Notes: generated by a model not told the origin, from the sequence alone. A stretch of DNA of 64,000 bases from Methylotenera_A aquatica (GCA_965601485.1 OZ271846.1:1798001-1862000); one strand, 5' to 3'; positions 17,916 to 27,618 are shown, counted from the first letter of the stretch. Numbers and translations: made by a program.

Positions 17916-19136
17916 TTAAAAGTTGAATCTCGCAGTAAAGCTGATGCTATTGAAATCAAAATTTTGATTATTTAAAGTAGATTTTCGTTTTTCTGTTTGA
18001 TATTGCATTTGTATCAACGATTTCAATGTGGGTTCATATGCTAATGTGAGATTGGCGGTTTTGGAGCTATCAGCTCGGTCATCGGCGGTCGTTAATAATT
18101 CATTGTTTACAATACCACTGCTACCCAAATAATCTCTGTCTTCGTAACTCATACCACCGCGTAAAATTACCTTATTGCTAATCGCCCAGCTTGGGTTAAA
18201 ACTCAGGCCTGTGGCTTCCACATAAGTCGATAAAATATCATCAATGGGGAAAACTTCTTTATACACAGAGGCATTTAACGTGACTTTGCTGGTGAGTGCG
18301 TGACCAATTTCAAAACGCTGATTAAAGTCACTAAACTCCCTTTGCGGGGTGTCTTCATAATCAATTTTAACGCGCGATAATTTTGTTCTGATGCGTGTTT
18401 TTAAAGTGGGTAGCCAAGCAAGCTCTAGCGTGAGTAAGCTTTGTACGCTTTCATCGCCAAATAAAACGGTTGCAGATCCTGTTCGATTTGGAAATTTAGA
18501 ATCAAGCAAACGGTACGACAAGGCCAACTGCGTACCTAGCGGATTACTATAGCGAACGCCCGCTTCACTAATCTTATCATCCCGATTTAATGCCTCATAA
18601 ATCTCCAATTGATTTTCTGTTTTAAATTGATCGCGCGATAAGTAGGCAGTCCAATCGGGATGAAAACGCCAATTCAAGCTGACCGCTTGTCTTTCAACAG
18701 TTCTCATGTTTTTGATAGGATTTCTAATTTCGCTAAAGCCTGCAATAGATTCATTTTTGCTTGTGGTTAAGACACCAAAAATATCGTTACCCAATCGCCA
18801 ATCCCAGGCCAATAAATTAGATTTAGCGGTGTTGTCCAGCAAATCAAAACGGTTATAGCTACTTTTGCTTAAGCTGGTGGATAAGCGCAATTGTTGTCGA
18901 CTTAATCGCACAGTAGCATCCAAACCTACATCTAATCGCTTAATCGTATCGGATGTGGCCGGTGAGCCAAACGCCTGCTGCGCTTGTTCGGGTGACGAAA
19001 ATCGAAATACATTATCGTCATATGTGATATTAGCACCAACAAAAGGCTTAAGATCAATAATACCTTCTGCTTGCACAAACCCTGCGCAAAACAGCAAACA
19101 GCAAGCGGGGATTGTTTTAAGTGTGAGTTGTAACAT
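17916..19136 (-). CDS. epsL: EpsL-family outer-membrane beta-barrel protein
   Basis: This 406-residue protein has a signal peptide (cleavage near VQAEG) and then alternating beta-strand sequence throughout: amphipathic segments every 10-15 residues, turns rich in Asp/Asn/Arg. It ends in SFTARFNF with the C-terminal Phe of Bam-inserted outer-membrane proteins. The N-terminal segment (PFVGANITYDDNVFRF) is typical of the EpsL/putative beta-barrel porin family found in exosortase-linked operons. The likely role is an outer-membrane component of exopolysaccharide export or surface attachment; the precise function is unknown. Its ATG follows the CAAX-protease stop by 16 bp. Confidence 0.88.
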   Translation of the reverse strand: MLQLTLKTIPACCLLFCAGFVQAEGIIDLKPFVGANITYDDNVFRFSSPEQAQQAFGSPATSDTIKRLDVGLDATVRLSRQQLRLSTSLSKSSYNRFDLLDNTAKSNLLAWDWRLGNDIFGVLTTSKNESIAGFSEIRNPIKNMRTVERQAVSLNWRFHPDWTAYLSRDQFKTENQLEIYEALNRDDKISEAGVRYSNPLGTQLALSYRLLDSKFPNRTGSATVLFGDESVQSLLTLELAWLPTLKTRIRTKLSRVKIDYEDTPQREFSDFNQRFEIGHALTSKVTLNASVYKEVFPIDDILSTYVEATGLSFNPSWAISNKVILRGGMSYEDRDYLGSSGIVNNELLTTADDRADSSKTANLTLAYEPTLKSLIQMQYQTEKRKSTLNNQNFDFNSISFTARFNF

Positions 19137-19152
19137 GCCTAAATGCTACCAA

Positions 19153-19824
19153 TTACCAATATTGCCAATGTTCAGTTGTGACCACATACAAGCCCAATAA
19201 GGCATTAGTGACAGCATGCGCAAATACAGGAATCCACAAATTTTTATAGGTTTTATACAACTCGCCATACACCAAGCCGGCAAATAATCCAGCCAGCCAT
19301 AAATGATGTTCTAACGCGAATAAGCAAGCGCTACCCACGTAGGCATATCCTGATATAGTTTCAGGCAATACTTTTAAAAAATCTTCTTTATCAAACCAGC
19401 GCATCACAAATGAGCGCCAAAATAGCTCTTCCATCACAGGCACCAATAAAACCGCGCCAGAAATGCGCACCGACATCCAAAACAAGGCGCTTAAATCGCT
19501 ATCGCCCGAAAAAGGGTTAAAGCCTTGCGTATCGCCGCCACCTAACCAATTGGGATAAGGAAAAATCCAGATTATCAGCACCATTATGCCAGCAATGCCA
19601 GCATACAAAAAGTCTGACGTTTGGGCTTTGCGTTTTAATTCGGTGTAATCACGCCAAAAGTAAATCAGCAAGGCTGCCACTGTGACGACTCTAAAAACAT
19701 ACAGCCATTTCACATCCAACTGCAGCCAATCGAAAAATTGGCTAAGCGGCTGATTGAGGACTAAAAAAAGAATGTAAACAGCAAAGGGTAGCACTCTCGC
19801 AAGCAGTGCACGGTCAAATGTCAT
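19153..19824 (-). CDS. Exosortase-associated CAAX-type intramembrane protease (CPBP family)
   Basis: This 223-residue protein has about seven hydrophobic helices and the ABI/CPBP motifs: motif 1 EELFWRSFVMRW (Glu132-Glu133, Arg137), motif 2 FALEHHLWLAGLFAGLVYG (His173/174) and motif 3 FAHAVTNALL (His203, Asn207). All putative glutamyl-protease residues are present. Members of this subfamily recur next to exosortases and may process sorting-system partners or remnants in the membrane; the substrate is unknown. It is the first gene of the eps block proper, with a 96-bp gap separating it from the coiled-coil gene of the TPS locus. Confidence 0.85.
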   Translation of the reverse strand: MTFDRALLARVLPFAVYILFLVLNQPLSQFFDWLQLDVKWLYVFRVVTVAALLIYFWRDYTELKRKAQTSDFLYAGIAGIMVLIIWIFPYPNWLGGGDTQGFNPFSGDSDLSALFWMSVRISGAVLLVPVMEELFWRSFVMRWFDKEDFLKVLPETISGYAYVGSACLFALEHHLWLAGLFAGLVYGELYKTYKNLWIPVFAHAVTNALLGLYVVTTEHWQYW

Positions 19825-19920
19825 GTTTGGCTCACCATTAAAACAAACATGTTACGCAAAGATTATGACGATTTTATTTCTTTGTCATATTTGAGGTATG
19901 TTATCACAAAAATGATTGAT

Positions 19921-20628
19921 TTAATTAGCCGATTTTCCAGCTGAAAAACGCTGCTCATCTAATTTATCTTGTTGATTTTGCAAAATATTTTCCAGCTCTA
20001 CACGTTTTAACTGAAAAAACTTTTCTTTCCGCATCACCGCCTCATACCGACTAGGCTTGTCATAAATCTGAATTAAATCAGTGCCAAATTGATGCAACTT
20101 GGCATTCTGTACAGCGCAAGTGTTCAGTTGTTTAGTGGTATCGGCCAAATTAGCCGAGATGGTTTTGCGCTGATTATCGTTAAATTTTAAATCCGCCAGC
20201 GCTTGCGCGTGCACACCTTGCAAATCGGATAACGTATTTTTAGTTGAATCTAAAGTGGCCTGTGTATCCGTGAGTTTCGTTTCAACAGCGGTTTTTTCAG
20301 CCTGGGTTTTACTCAATTCGGCGCCAAGTTTTTTAACTTTGCGCTGGCTTGTTGCTAACGCACTATTAGTTTTTTCTAGCTCTGTATTTTTAGCCAGCAA
20401 TTGCTCTTCTAAAGTCTTTTTTTGCGCATCAAATTGCGCTTGCATAGTGGCTTTCTCGGCTTCCATATCCTGCTTCATTTTTTGCATCATCAAGGCTTGG
20501 CGTTTGGCGGCTTTGTCTTTTTTTTCAGCCGCAAAAGAGGTTTGCGGCACAAGCGAACCAACCATTAAAGCATATATAAAAATGGTAATGATTTTATGTG
20601 TGAAGTTAAGTTTCATCATTGGTCTCAT
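19921..20628 (-). CDS. Periplasmic coiled-coil protein of the TPS/Ton locus
   Basis: This 235-residue protein has an N-terminal signal peptide (hydrophobic ITIFIYALMVGSLV, then SFAAE). It is then almost entirely alpha-helical coiled coil (about 45-170: repeated Lys/Glu/Ala/Gln/Leu heptads), with a single Cys in LNTCAVQ and a basic C-terminal helix. Its ATG directly abuts the TAA of the porin-like gene (TAAATG), implying coupled translation. It has no enzymatic motif. The position at the end of an ExbB-ExbD-ExbD-TonB-porin series suggests a periplasmic spacer or scaffold for that complex. No characterised family was recognised. Confidence 0.75.
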   Translation of the reverse strand: MRPMMKLNFTHKIITIFIYALMVGSLVPQTSFAAEKKDKAAKRQALMMQKMKQDMEAEKATMQAQFDAQKKTLEEQLLAKNTELEKTNSALATSQRKVKKLGAELSKTQAEKTAVETKLTDTQATLDSTKNTLSDLQGVHAQALADLKFNDNQRKTISANLADTTKQLNTCAVQNAKLHQFGTDLIQIYDKPSRYEAVMRKEKFFQLKRVELENILQNQQDKLDEQRFSAGKSAN

Positions 20629-22329
20629 TTAAAACTTGGTGTTTAAATCAAGTAAAAGCACATCAATGCCCAATGGTGCTAAACCATCTCGCGGTGCAAT
20701 TTCATCGGCACTAAACCAGCGTGCTTGCAACCATGTATTTTTACCCAAACCATAACTACCACCCAAAATCCAGCCTTTTACATTGGTACCACGTTGATAG
20801 AAGTCAGAGTCCGTAAAGGTATCGACCACGGCATCGGCCTCTATGTGTTTATAAGCCGTAAATACCTGCCAATCATGTAATTTTTCAGTCGTTGGCATAC
20901 CAACATCTAATCGCACTTGATAAGCATCAACGTTTTCTTCTGGTAATAATCCAGTCACAATACCCGTACGATTTTGAATCTCATTGCGGTCAAAACCGAG
21001 ATTACGTACGTAATCACCCGTTAAAGTAATATGCACAGGAGAAAAAGTGGCAATATCCACTTGTCCTGTTAAATTCAGCTCTCTAAATTTAGAAACATAC
21101 CCATACAGTTCTTCGCCTGGCAATTGCCCACCATTTAAATCAAAAGTAGAGTTACCTTTGGTTCGCGCAGGGGCAGATGTCCCGTTAAATGGCGCGTTAG
21201 GGCCAACATTAATGCCGTTTGTTATACCTTCTATATTATCAAACTCGTACAAAGACAAACCTAATTTAACCGATGATTTATTAGCAGACGTCCATTTAAT
21301 TCCTGTTTGCGCAGCAAATAGCCATTTGTCAGCCGCCTTATTAAATTCGGAACTTTCTACTTCATCTATTGAAAATGCTCCTGCTGTAGCAAAGGCAGAC
21401 CAACTGTCATTAAATTTTGGTTTATAGCTTGCTGCAACCCCATCAAAAGCCAAATCAGGGTCCCACACCAAATCAGTCGAAAACCATGGATTCTCAAATC
21501 GGCCACCCACAACACTTAATTCTGGCGTGATATTGGTTTTTAAAAACACACGATCAAGGTTTAACTCATACTTTCCACTGACTCCTTGTAAAGTTTCGTT
21601 AGCAGAGATAGGGTCATTTATAGCACCAGTGGTCATTCTTAAGCCACCGTTTAGCCAATCATTCACTTTAATATTTACTCCAAGCCTTGCTCGTACCCTG
21701 GCGCGATCTCTGTCTTCTGTGGTGTTGTTTAAAACCACATTATTAGCCGCTCTAAAGGCTTCTAGGTTAGGATTCCCGTCTGGAAACTGCGTGCTTTGGT
21801 ACCTCAACCTCAAATCACCCTCCCACTGCAGGCGATCTATCCAGTCAGGCAATCCTAAGCGTTCGCCAGCCTTATAATTCAGCTTGGCCATTACTTCTTT
21901 TTTAATTTCTTCTTTCATTTCATTTTTAACAATTTGCGGCACATATTGCACACGCACTTTGTCATCAACCATTTTGCCGACCATTTTTTCATCCGCATTT
22001 AAATCCGCTGCGTTTTGATTGGCAAGGCTGGTGGCGGCATCTAATTCTTTAGCTTTTGCCGCATCGGCCGCTGCCTGCTTCAATAAAGAATCTGCCTTAT
22101 CTTTGCTTAATACACCCTCTTGTACCAATAAATTCACCAAATTTACCGTGGTTGAGCGCAATTGCTCTAACGATTCTCGCTCCCCAGCCGATGTGATAGT
22201 GGCGCTTGTCGCCAAGCTAAAAGCCAATATCAATGCTGAAAGTCGCTTGTTTGCACCCACTACTTCTGAGCTCAGCATTACTAATCCTGTTGGCTGATAA
22301 GACGCTTTTGTTTGCCTTAATTTTTTCAT
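20629..22329 (-). CDS. Putative outer-membrane porin with an N-terminal periplasmic coiled coil
   Basis: This 566-residue protein has a long N-terminus with a hydrophobic stretch (LSALILAFSLATSATITSA) as signal. A short coiled-coil/linker region follows (about 55-150: LLVQEGVLSKDKADSLLKQA, then VPQIVKNEMKEEIKKEV). A large beta-barrel starts near WIDRLQWEGDLRLRYQ and ends in LLLDLNTKF with a C-terminal Phe. This matches the 'putative porin' family often found with ExbB/ExbD/TonB genes. The barrel may be the target of the adjacent TonB. It lies 56 bp downstream of tonB. Transport substrate is unknown. Confidence 0.82.
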   Translation of the reverse strand: MKKLRQTKASYQPTGLVMLSSEVVGANKRLSALILAFSLATSATITSAGERESLEQLRSTTVNLVNLLVQEGVLSKDKADSLLKQAAADAAKAKELDAATSLANQNAADLNADEKMVGKMVDDKVRVQYVPQIVKNEMKEEIKKEVMAKLNYKAGERLGLPDWIDRLQWEGDLRLRYQSTQFPDGNPNLEAFRAANNVVLNNTTEDRDRARVRARLGVNIKVNDWLNGGLRMTTGAINDPISANETLQGVSGKYELNLDRVFLKTNITPELSVVGGRFENPWFSTDLVWDPDLAFDGVAASYKPKFNDSWSAFATAGAFSIDEVESSEFNKAADKWLFAAQTGIKWTSANKSSVKLGLSLYEFDNIEGITNGINVGPNAPFNGTSAPARTKGNSTFDLNGGQLPGEELYGYVSKFRELNLTGQVDIATFSPVHITLTGDYVRNLGFDRNEIQNRTGIVTGLLPEENVDAYQVRLDVGMPTTEKLHDWQVFTAYKHIEADAVVDTFTDSDFYQRGTNVKGWILGGSYGLGKNTWLQARWFSADEIAPRDGLAPLGIDVLLLDLNTKF

Positions 22330-22385
22330 GGTCGTTCTCGATTTAAATTCAATAATGTTGTTTACGTTTTAATCAATGCTGGCTT

Positions 22386-23114
22386 TTATCCAACAGAGCG
22401 CGCTGTTACTTTTAATTTCACCGGTTGTGGCATATCGCCTGGTGGTCGCTCAGATAATTTTGGCATGGCTTCAAGCTGTTTTTTAATGAGCATGTCAATG
22501 TCTTCTTTACCACTAGAACTGCCTAGCTCAAAGCGCTCTATTGCACCATTTGATGACACCCACACTTTGAGAATGACTTTATATGCACCACTTGCCAGCG
22601 TTTTATCCTTACTCATAGCGTCTTCAATTTGATTTTTTAATAAATCGGTATACCAAGCAAATTGATATTTATTAGGCCCACCACCAATAGTGTTGCCCGT
22701 TTTCAAGTCACCACCTTTGTAATCGTTACTCACTGCGCCTGATGCAAACGCACTTGGTCCATCACCTGCGGCACCTTCCATTTTTAGCTGCTCCGCAGGC
22801 GGTGTTTCAACAGGTTTGGGTTGCTCCACTTTAATTTCTTTTGGCGCATCTGGTTTAGGCTGCTCTTTAGGCGGCTCTTTTGGTGGTGGCGGAGGTGGAG
22901 GCGGCGTGTCGGGTAACAATTTAATGGTTGTCACCTGCTTTTTTACTGTAGAACCACCAGACATTAAGCTCTTAATACCATAACCAATACCAACTAAAAT
23001 TGCCAAACCCACTACAATTAGCGCAATACGTTTAATCCAAACGCCTAACTGCGATTCTCGCGCATCGTCATCCATGATTAATTCATCTGTCGAATCAACT
23101 GTCTGCATAATCAA
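22386..23114 (-). CDS. tonB: TonB-family energy transducer
   Basis: This 242-residue protein has one membrane span (about 27-50, IKRIALIVVGLAILVGIGYG), a periplasm-spanning Pro/Lys/Glu-rich stretch (about 70-108, starting with eight consecutive prolines), and a C-terminal TonB/TolA-like fold (about 150-242: YKVILKVWVSSNGAIERFEL, PKLSERPPGDMPQPVKLKV). It transmits proton-motive force from ExbB/ExbD to an outer-membrane protein. The start could be the ATG two codons further in. It lies three bases after the second exbD and just before the porin-like gene. No iron-uptake receptor is present nearby, so its client is likely the local barrel or TpsB. Confidence 0.9.
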   Translation of the reverse strand: MIMQTVDSTDELIMDDDARESQLGVWIKRIALIVVGLAILVGIGYGIKSLMSGGSTVKKQVTTIKLLPDTPPPPPPPPKEPPKEQPKPDAPKEIKVEQPKPVETPPAEQLKMEGAAGDGPSAFASGAVSNDYKGGDLKTGNTIGGGPNKYQFAWYTDLLKNQIEDAMSKDKTLASGAYKVILKVWVSSNGAIERFELGSSSGKEDIDMLIKKQLEAMPKLSERPPGDMPQPVKLKVTARSVG

Positions 23115-23117
23115 TCA

Positions 23118-23522
23118 CTATGTACCTATGCGTCCTGTTACTAAACCCACATTTTCAATTTCCAACCGATTCACCAGATCAATCACACCCACTACGCCTG
23201 CATATGGGGCTTTGGCTTCGCCTCTAATCATCACGTTAAATTTTGGATCCGCTGCTTTCGCGGCGTTTAATTGACTTTCTAGCTCCGCCATACTCACCCC
23301 AGCGCCATTAATGGTCACGCCGCCACCTTGCTGAACTTGCACTATTTTGATATCGTGTTTTTCAGTGCTAGGCTTATTGGATGGTTTAGGCAAATTCATG
23401 GTTAAGCCTTGCACTCCAGCAGTCGTCATCAAAATAAATATTACAAGCAACACATAGGCCAAATCCAACATCGGCGTGATGTTGATGGTGTCGTATGGCT
23501 GAGCATCATTTTGAACCTGCAT
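23118..23522 (-). CDS. exbD: ExbD/TolR-family proton-channel subunit 2
   Basis: This 134-residue protein has a short cytoplasmic N-terminus, one membrane helix with the essential Asp (INITPMLDLAYVLLVIFILM) and a small periplasmic domain ending LVTGRIGT. It pairs with the ExbB-like gene upstream and resembles the adjacent ExbD (about half identical by eye). Carrying two different ExbD subunits is common in non-iron Ton-like systems, where they may form heterodimers. It is 3 bp from tonB and 81 bp from the first exbD. Confidence 0.92.
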   Translation of the reverse strand: MQVQNDAQPYDTINITPMLDLAYVLLVIFILMTTAGVQGLTMNLPKPSNKPSTEKHDIKIVQVQQGGGVTINGAGVSMAELESQLNAAKAADPKFNVMIRGEAKAPYAGVVGVIDLVNRLEIENVGLVTGRIGT

Positions 23523-23603
23523 TTAAAATCCTGTTTTGCGTTGTTGTGCTGTACCACTAACGAAAAATCGCCATTTCAGCATCAAGCTTTTCATTAAGCC
23601 AAA

Positions 23604-24014
23604 TTATCCAGCTACCTTTTTAGTAACTAAACCCACTTCGGTAATATCCAGTTTTTTGCATATTTCCAATACTTCTGAAACTTTCTCGTAGTTGGCAGTC
23701 GCATCACCTTTGAGTACTACTGGTAAGGCTGGGTTGCCACTTTTAAACTCACTTAAACGTTGCTCTAAAGTAATCATATCCACAGGGTAGGCGTCTAAAT
23801 ATACGCTGCCATCACTGGTAATCGTAATCGCCCGCGTTTGCGGCTTTGCTAAGCTGGCAGAGTTGATGGTTTGCGGAATATCCACCTTAACCCCCTGCAC
23901 CGATGCGGTTGTCATGATAATAAAAATCACCAATAGCACGTATGCTAAGTCCAACATCGGCGTGATATTAATCTCGTCGTATAGCTGGTTCTCTTCCTTT
24001 ACGCCTTCTGACAT
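23604..24014 (-). CDS. exbD: ExbD/TolR-family proton-channel subunit 1
   Basis: This 136-residue protein has the ExbD layout: INITPMLDLAYVLLVIFIIM with the proton-relay Asp, then a periplasmic domain (RAITITSDGSVYLDAYPVDM ... ITEVGLVTKKVAG). The ATG lies three bases after the stop of the ExbB fusion gene, so the two are co-expressed. It is the sister of the next gene; the pair probably assembles as a heterodimer inside the ExbB pentamer. Confidence 0.92.
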   Translation of the reverse strand: MSEGVKEENQLYDEINITPMLDLAYVLLVIFIIMTTASVQGVKVDIPQTINSASLAKPQTRAITITSDGSVYLDAYPVDMITLEQRLSEFKSGNPALPVVLKGDATANYEKVSEVLEICKKLDITEVGLVTKKVAG

Positions 24015-24017
24015 TTC

Positions 24018-25703
24018 TTACTCTTTACCAAACAACTCGGCAGAGCGTGTTACAAATTCATCCACAAAAATCTGCATCGCAATGGTGATATTTTTAATAC
24101 GGCTGGCCAGATAGTTGTAGCCAAAGAGCGCTGGAATAGCCACAGCCAAGCCAGCGACCGTTGCCAACAAAGCCGCTGCAATACCAGGTGCAATGGCGTT
24201 TACGTTTACGTCACCTGCGGCGGCAATCGCGGCAAAGGTAATCATTACGCCTACCACTGTACCCAGTAAGCCCAAGAAAGGGCCGCCAGAAATCGCGATG
24301 GTTAGCAACACCATGCCTGCATTTTGTCGCTGGGTTTCGCGTACCAAATCGGCATCAATCGCGGCTTTAATCGCATCCATAGAAGCACCGCTTAGTGATA
24401 GTTTTTCACCTTCGTGTTGGCGCTTTTTTATCTCACGTAAGCCCGCGTCATACAACTTGAACAAGTTAGAATATGGGTATTTAGCGCCTTTATCCAGCTC
24501 TAATAAATCGTCGGCATTTGCTTTTTGAAAGCGCGCCAAGAATTTTTTATTGTCTTTGTCGGTGCGCGATACCAACATGGCTTTACTCCACATCACCCAA
24601 ACACTAATCGCAAACATCACGGCCAAGATGGCAATGACAATTTTGGCATCAATGGTTAAACTATTAATTAAAATGGCTAAGTAATTTGCCTCACCCTCTT
24701 CCTCAGCTCCCTCATCGCCTTCACCTTCAGCGATCTTTAACAATTGGCTATCCACACTTTCGCTGCTGGCAATCAGCCTGACAAAATCGGCACTACGGGC
24801 AATGTTAGCGATTTCTAATTCATCTACTTCACCTGTAAAACCTTCACCAATTTTAATATCGGTGGTAGTGGTGTCTACTGTTGGCACATCACCTTTCGCT
24901 ACCTCTGTACCATTTAAATACAGCACTGCTTTGCCCGCATTTAAGGTAAAGGCAATGTGTTGCCAAGCGGCGGCTTTTAATTCGCCACCTGTAATCACTA
25001 CATCGGCTATTTTTAGATTTAATGTTTGTGCTGCTACCGATAAATCCACATTTTTTTCTTGGCTGTAAAGGCTGGCGGTTTGCGGTAAGGCAGAAGGCTT
25101 AATCCACGCTGACCAAGTAAAACCTGCGCTCGCATTAATAGCAGCATTGGCAGGTATTACTAAAGATTCACCCGTTAATATCGCGCTTTCGCCAATTAAG
25201 CCTGCTTTTTGCGCGGTAATTTTGCCACTGGCCAAGATGCCCGAAGGTGAGCTGTCTTGTAATAAGGCTTTTTCTGAAAACTGAAACTTAGCAACCAAGT
25301 GAGAATCCAGCATGATTTTTGGATTTGCGCTTGAAGTCGCGTTTTCGTTACCGTAATACAACCAGAAATGTGCATCTTTATCTGCACTACTAATTTGAGG
25401 TACTTGTACCCAAATGATCGCCAACTCATTCACAGCATCAAACTTTTCAACAAAATATTTCAGCTCTGTTTTGTCATCTTGTGCAATAAATCGTAAATCA
25501 GAGCCATCAACATTGACCGACGTAAAATCAAAGTTGCCAGAGTGCAGTCGCACTACAACAGAAGGTTGGGTAATGGCCTGCGTGATTGAAGCAGCATTAA
25601 TGCTGATTTTTTTTCGTTGTGACCATTCTTCGTTCCATTCCGCTAAAACACTCAGCGGAAAAATGCCCATCAACAAGCTCAATATCACTAACAATTTCTT
25701 CAT
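24018..25703 (-). CDS. ExbB/MotA-type channel with an N-terminal DUF2341 and LamG-like periplasmic region
   Basis: At 561 residues this is more than twice the size of a plain ExbB. It has a signal peptide (cleavage near VLAEW), a DUF2341-type beta domain (about 25-130, with AHFWLYYGNENATSSANP), a concanavalin/LamG-like domain (about 150-310: FTWSAWIKPSA, WQHIAFTLNAGKAVLYLNG, GEVDELEIANIA), and an acidic linker (about 325-340). One span (about 350-370) leads into a MotA/TolQ/ExbB core with two more helices (GGPFLGLLGTVVGVMITF and AALLATVAGLAVAIPALFGYN). The extension would sit in the periplasm and could bind glycan or the haemagglutinin chain. It lies 57 bp downstream of the TpsB gene and leads the exbD-exbD-tonB series. 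Confidence 0.9.
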   Translation of the reverse strand: MKKLLVILSLLMGIFPLSVLAEWNEEWSQRKKISINAASITQAITQPSVVVRLHSGNFDFTSVNVDGSDLRFIAQDDKTELKYFVEKFDAVNELAIIWVQVPQISSADKDAHFWLYYGNENATSSANPKIMLDSHLVAKFQFSEKALLQDSSPSGILASGKITAQKAGLIGESAILTGESLVIPANAAINASAGFTWSAWIKPSALPQTASLYSQEKNVDLSVAAQTLNLKIADVVITGGELKAAAWQHIAFTLNAGKAVLYLNGTEVAKGDVPTVDTTTTDIKIGEGFTGEVDELEIANIARSADFVRLIASSESVDSQLLKIAEGEGDEGAEEEGEANYLAILINSLTIDAKIVIAILAVMFAISVWVMWSKAMLVSRTDKDNKKFLARFQKANADDLLELDKGAKYPYSNLFKLYDAGLREIKKRQHEGEKLSLSGASMDAIKAAIDADLVRETQRQNAGMVLLTIAISGGPFLGLLGTVVGVMITFAAIAAAGDVNVNAIAPGIAAALLATVAGLAVAIPALFGYNYLASRIKNITIAMQIFVDEFVTRSAELFGKE

Positions 25704-25760
25704 GCTGCTTCCCTTTTATTTAACCAATTTATTAGCTTAACTTACACACTATTTGACAAT

Positions 25761-27512
25761 TTAAAACTCGTACCAAAAACGGATATGGCTTAAGAAATCG
25801 CCTTTCTTTGTATCGGCGCTATCGTTTAATGCCCAAGCCATATCAAGATTCAAATTAACGTTCTTCCATGCTTTTGCGCGTAAGCCAATTCCATATCCAG
25901 ACAACACAGATTGCCCTTCTTGCCCAACGGCTGGGTCTATGGTTCTTATTTTAGCTACATCATAAAAGGCTGCTAGCTTGGCGTTTTGCAACCATGCAAC
26001 ATCTTTAAAAAGTGCTGGTGTGCTGAGTTCCAACGTGGAATGAATGCCTTGATCACCTGCCTCTTCCGATTCCAAATAACCCCTAACCGTATCGGCGCCG
26101 CCGACTAAAAACTGTTCATTTGGAATCAATGGCGTGCCTGAGTATTGGCCGTCAATTTTGGCTAGCAACTGAAAATCTTTAGGTAAGTTTTGCACTCGCT
26201 GCAAATCAATTTTTGCCACAAAGAAGTTGGATTTTGCGCCCATCCGTCTAGCGGCAAATTCAGACTCTTCTGATGCAAAGCCACGCAAACCTAAGTTTAC
26301 GCCTGTGTTTAATTGCGTTCTACCAGTTTTACCTTGCCAAGTACCGCTGTAGGCAGCCGATAATGGCGCGTAAGTCACTGGCGTATCAAATTCACTTCCA
26401 AACACAATGGTTTGCCCAAAATCTTTGTAGTCAATACCAAGAGAAATAGAGTGAAAGTAGTTATCAGATGTGGGCAAAGGCTTAATTAAGCGCGCGCCTA
26501 AAATGGTACCGTCACCCAAAATATTAATACCGCCCACGGTGGCCACATTACTTTTGGATTTAACGCCATACAAGGCCAACAACATATCGCTGGTATCAAA
26601 GCGCATTAGGTAATTGGCTGAAAGTACTTGAACTTCCTCTGTGTTTTCTGGTGAAACCAAAAAGTTAAACGAAAGACTATGCTCACGTTGCCACAAATTA
26701 TCGTAACGAATCATGCCGCCAATTCTAGGCTTGGTTGTATCGCGACTGTAACGATTATTCAATTCTAAATTGGCATGCACAGGCAATGTGTCTTCTACTT
26801 TTAAATCAACATCAACCGTACCAAATGTTTTTCCAGCCCTTAAAACAGGAGTTACGCGTTTATCAGCCGTGCGATTCAAGCGCGTAATATCCGCTTGCAG
26901 GGTAGGGAAATGCGGGACTTCACCTTCTTTAACCGAAGGCGATAATTCTTTAATACGACCTAATGAAAAGTAATGCGAATCTTTGATTCTTAACTTAGCC
27001 ACTTTGCCTTCGGTTACATTTAGGCGCACCACTTTTTTATTAACCTCTTGCTCTGGGATATCCACCAATACGGTTAAATAGCCGGCTTGATGATAGGTTT
27101 TTTCTAGTGCGTCACGCGCTTTGTTGACGTCGTCAATGGTTTTTTTTTCACCCATGTGTGGGTAAACCGCCGACTCAATTTGTTCGTTTTTAAGCTTGGT
27201 ATTGCCTTCTACCTGAAACTCAAAAATATCAAAATAATTAATCTCGGGTGTGTTCTCAGCGGTTGATGCTGGCGGAGTGGTTTCGGCTGCTGATGTGTTT
27301 TTGGATACTTCGCTTGCGTCCTCTAAAGAAGATTCTGCTGATTTTGGCGCTGACTGTTGGCCTGCGTTTGGTTGAGTTTCCTCTACGTTTTTTGTTGCCT
27401 GTTCATCTGTCAGCGGACTTGTAGCGTCTATTGCGTGAACTACACCTACATTCATCATCAATAGAATGCTAAACACCACAGTGCTTATAGTTTGGTTAGC
27501 CTTCTCACGCAT
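25761..27512 (-). CDS. TpsB two-partner-secretion outer-membrane transporter (ShlB/FhaC family)
   Basis: This 583-residue protein has a signal peptide (cleavage near VVHAID). A Glu/Ala/Ser/Thr-rich linker runs to about residue 88, followed by POTRA domains (IFEFQVEGNTKLKNEQIESAV; VVRLNVTEGKVAKLRIKDSH) and a 16-strand FhaC-type barrel. The signature loop motif is VRGYLE within FLVGGADTVRGY, and the last residue is Phe (RFWYEF). It secretes the large TpsA encoded immediately upstream (106 bp). The low-complexity linker before the first POTRA is longer than in FhaC. The downstream ExbB/ExbD/TonB genes raise the possibility of energised secretion or surface release. Confidence 0.93.
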   Translation of the reverse strand: MREKANQTISTVVFSILLMMNVGVVHAIDATSPLTDEQATKNVEETQPNAGQQSAPKSAESSLEDASEVSKNTSAAETTPPASTAENTPEINYFDIFEFQVEGNTKLKNEQIESAVYPHMGEKKTIDDVNKARDALEKTYHQAGYLTVLVDIPEQEVNKKVVRLNVTEGKVAKLRIKDSHYFSLGRIKELSPSVKEGEVPHFPTLQADITRLNRTADKRVTPVLRAGKTFGTVDVDLKVEDTLPVHANLELNNRYSRDTTKPRIGGMIRYDNLWQREHSLSFNFLVSPENTEEVQVLSANYLMRFDTSDMLLALYGVKSKSNVATVGGINILGDGTILGARLIKPLPTSDNYFHSISLGIDYKDFGQTIVFGSEFDTPVTYAPLSAAYSGTWQGKTGRTQLNTGVNLGLRGFASEESEFAARRMGAKSNFFVAKIDLQRVQNLPKDFQLLAKIDGQYSGTPLIPNEQFLVGGADTVRGYLESEEAGDQGIHSTLELSTPALFKDVAWLQNAKLAAFYDVAKIRTIDPAVGQEGQSVLSGYGIGLRAKAWKNVNLNLDMAWALNDSADTKKGDFLSHIRFWYEF

Positions 27513-27618
27513 TAAAAAATCCTGAAACTATTAGGCTAGAAAAACTACATTCCAGACTATAAATAAAGTAATTGATAATAATCAAATTATGTGACACTAA
27601 AATTACAAATAACTGAAA

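Noticed and set aside
22870..22905. GGT/GGC-rich run in tonB (and a similar one near 48000) as a microsatellite or regulatory tract
   Set aside because: These encode the polyproline linkers of TonB and of the GspC/PilP-like protein and need no other explanation.
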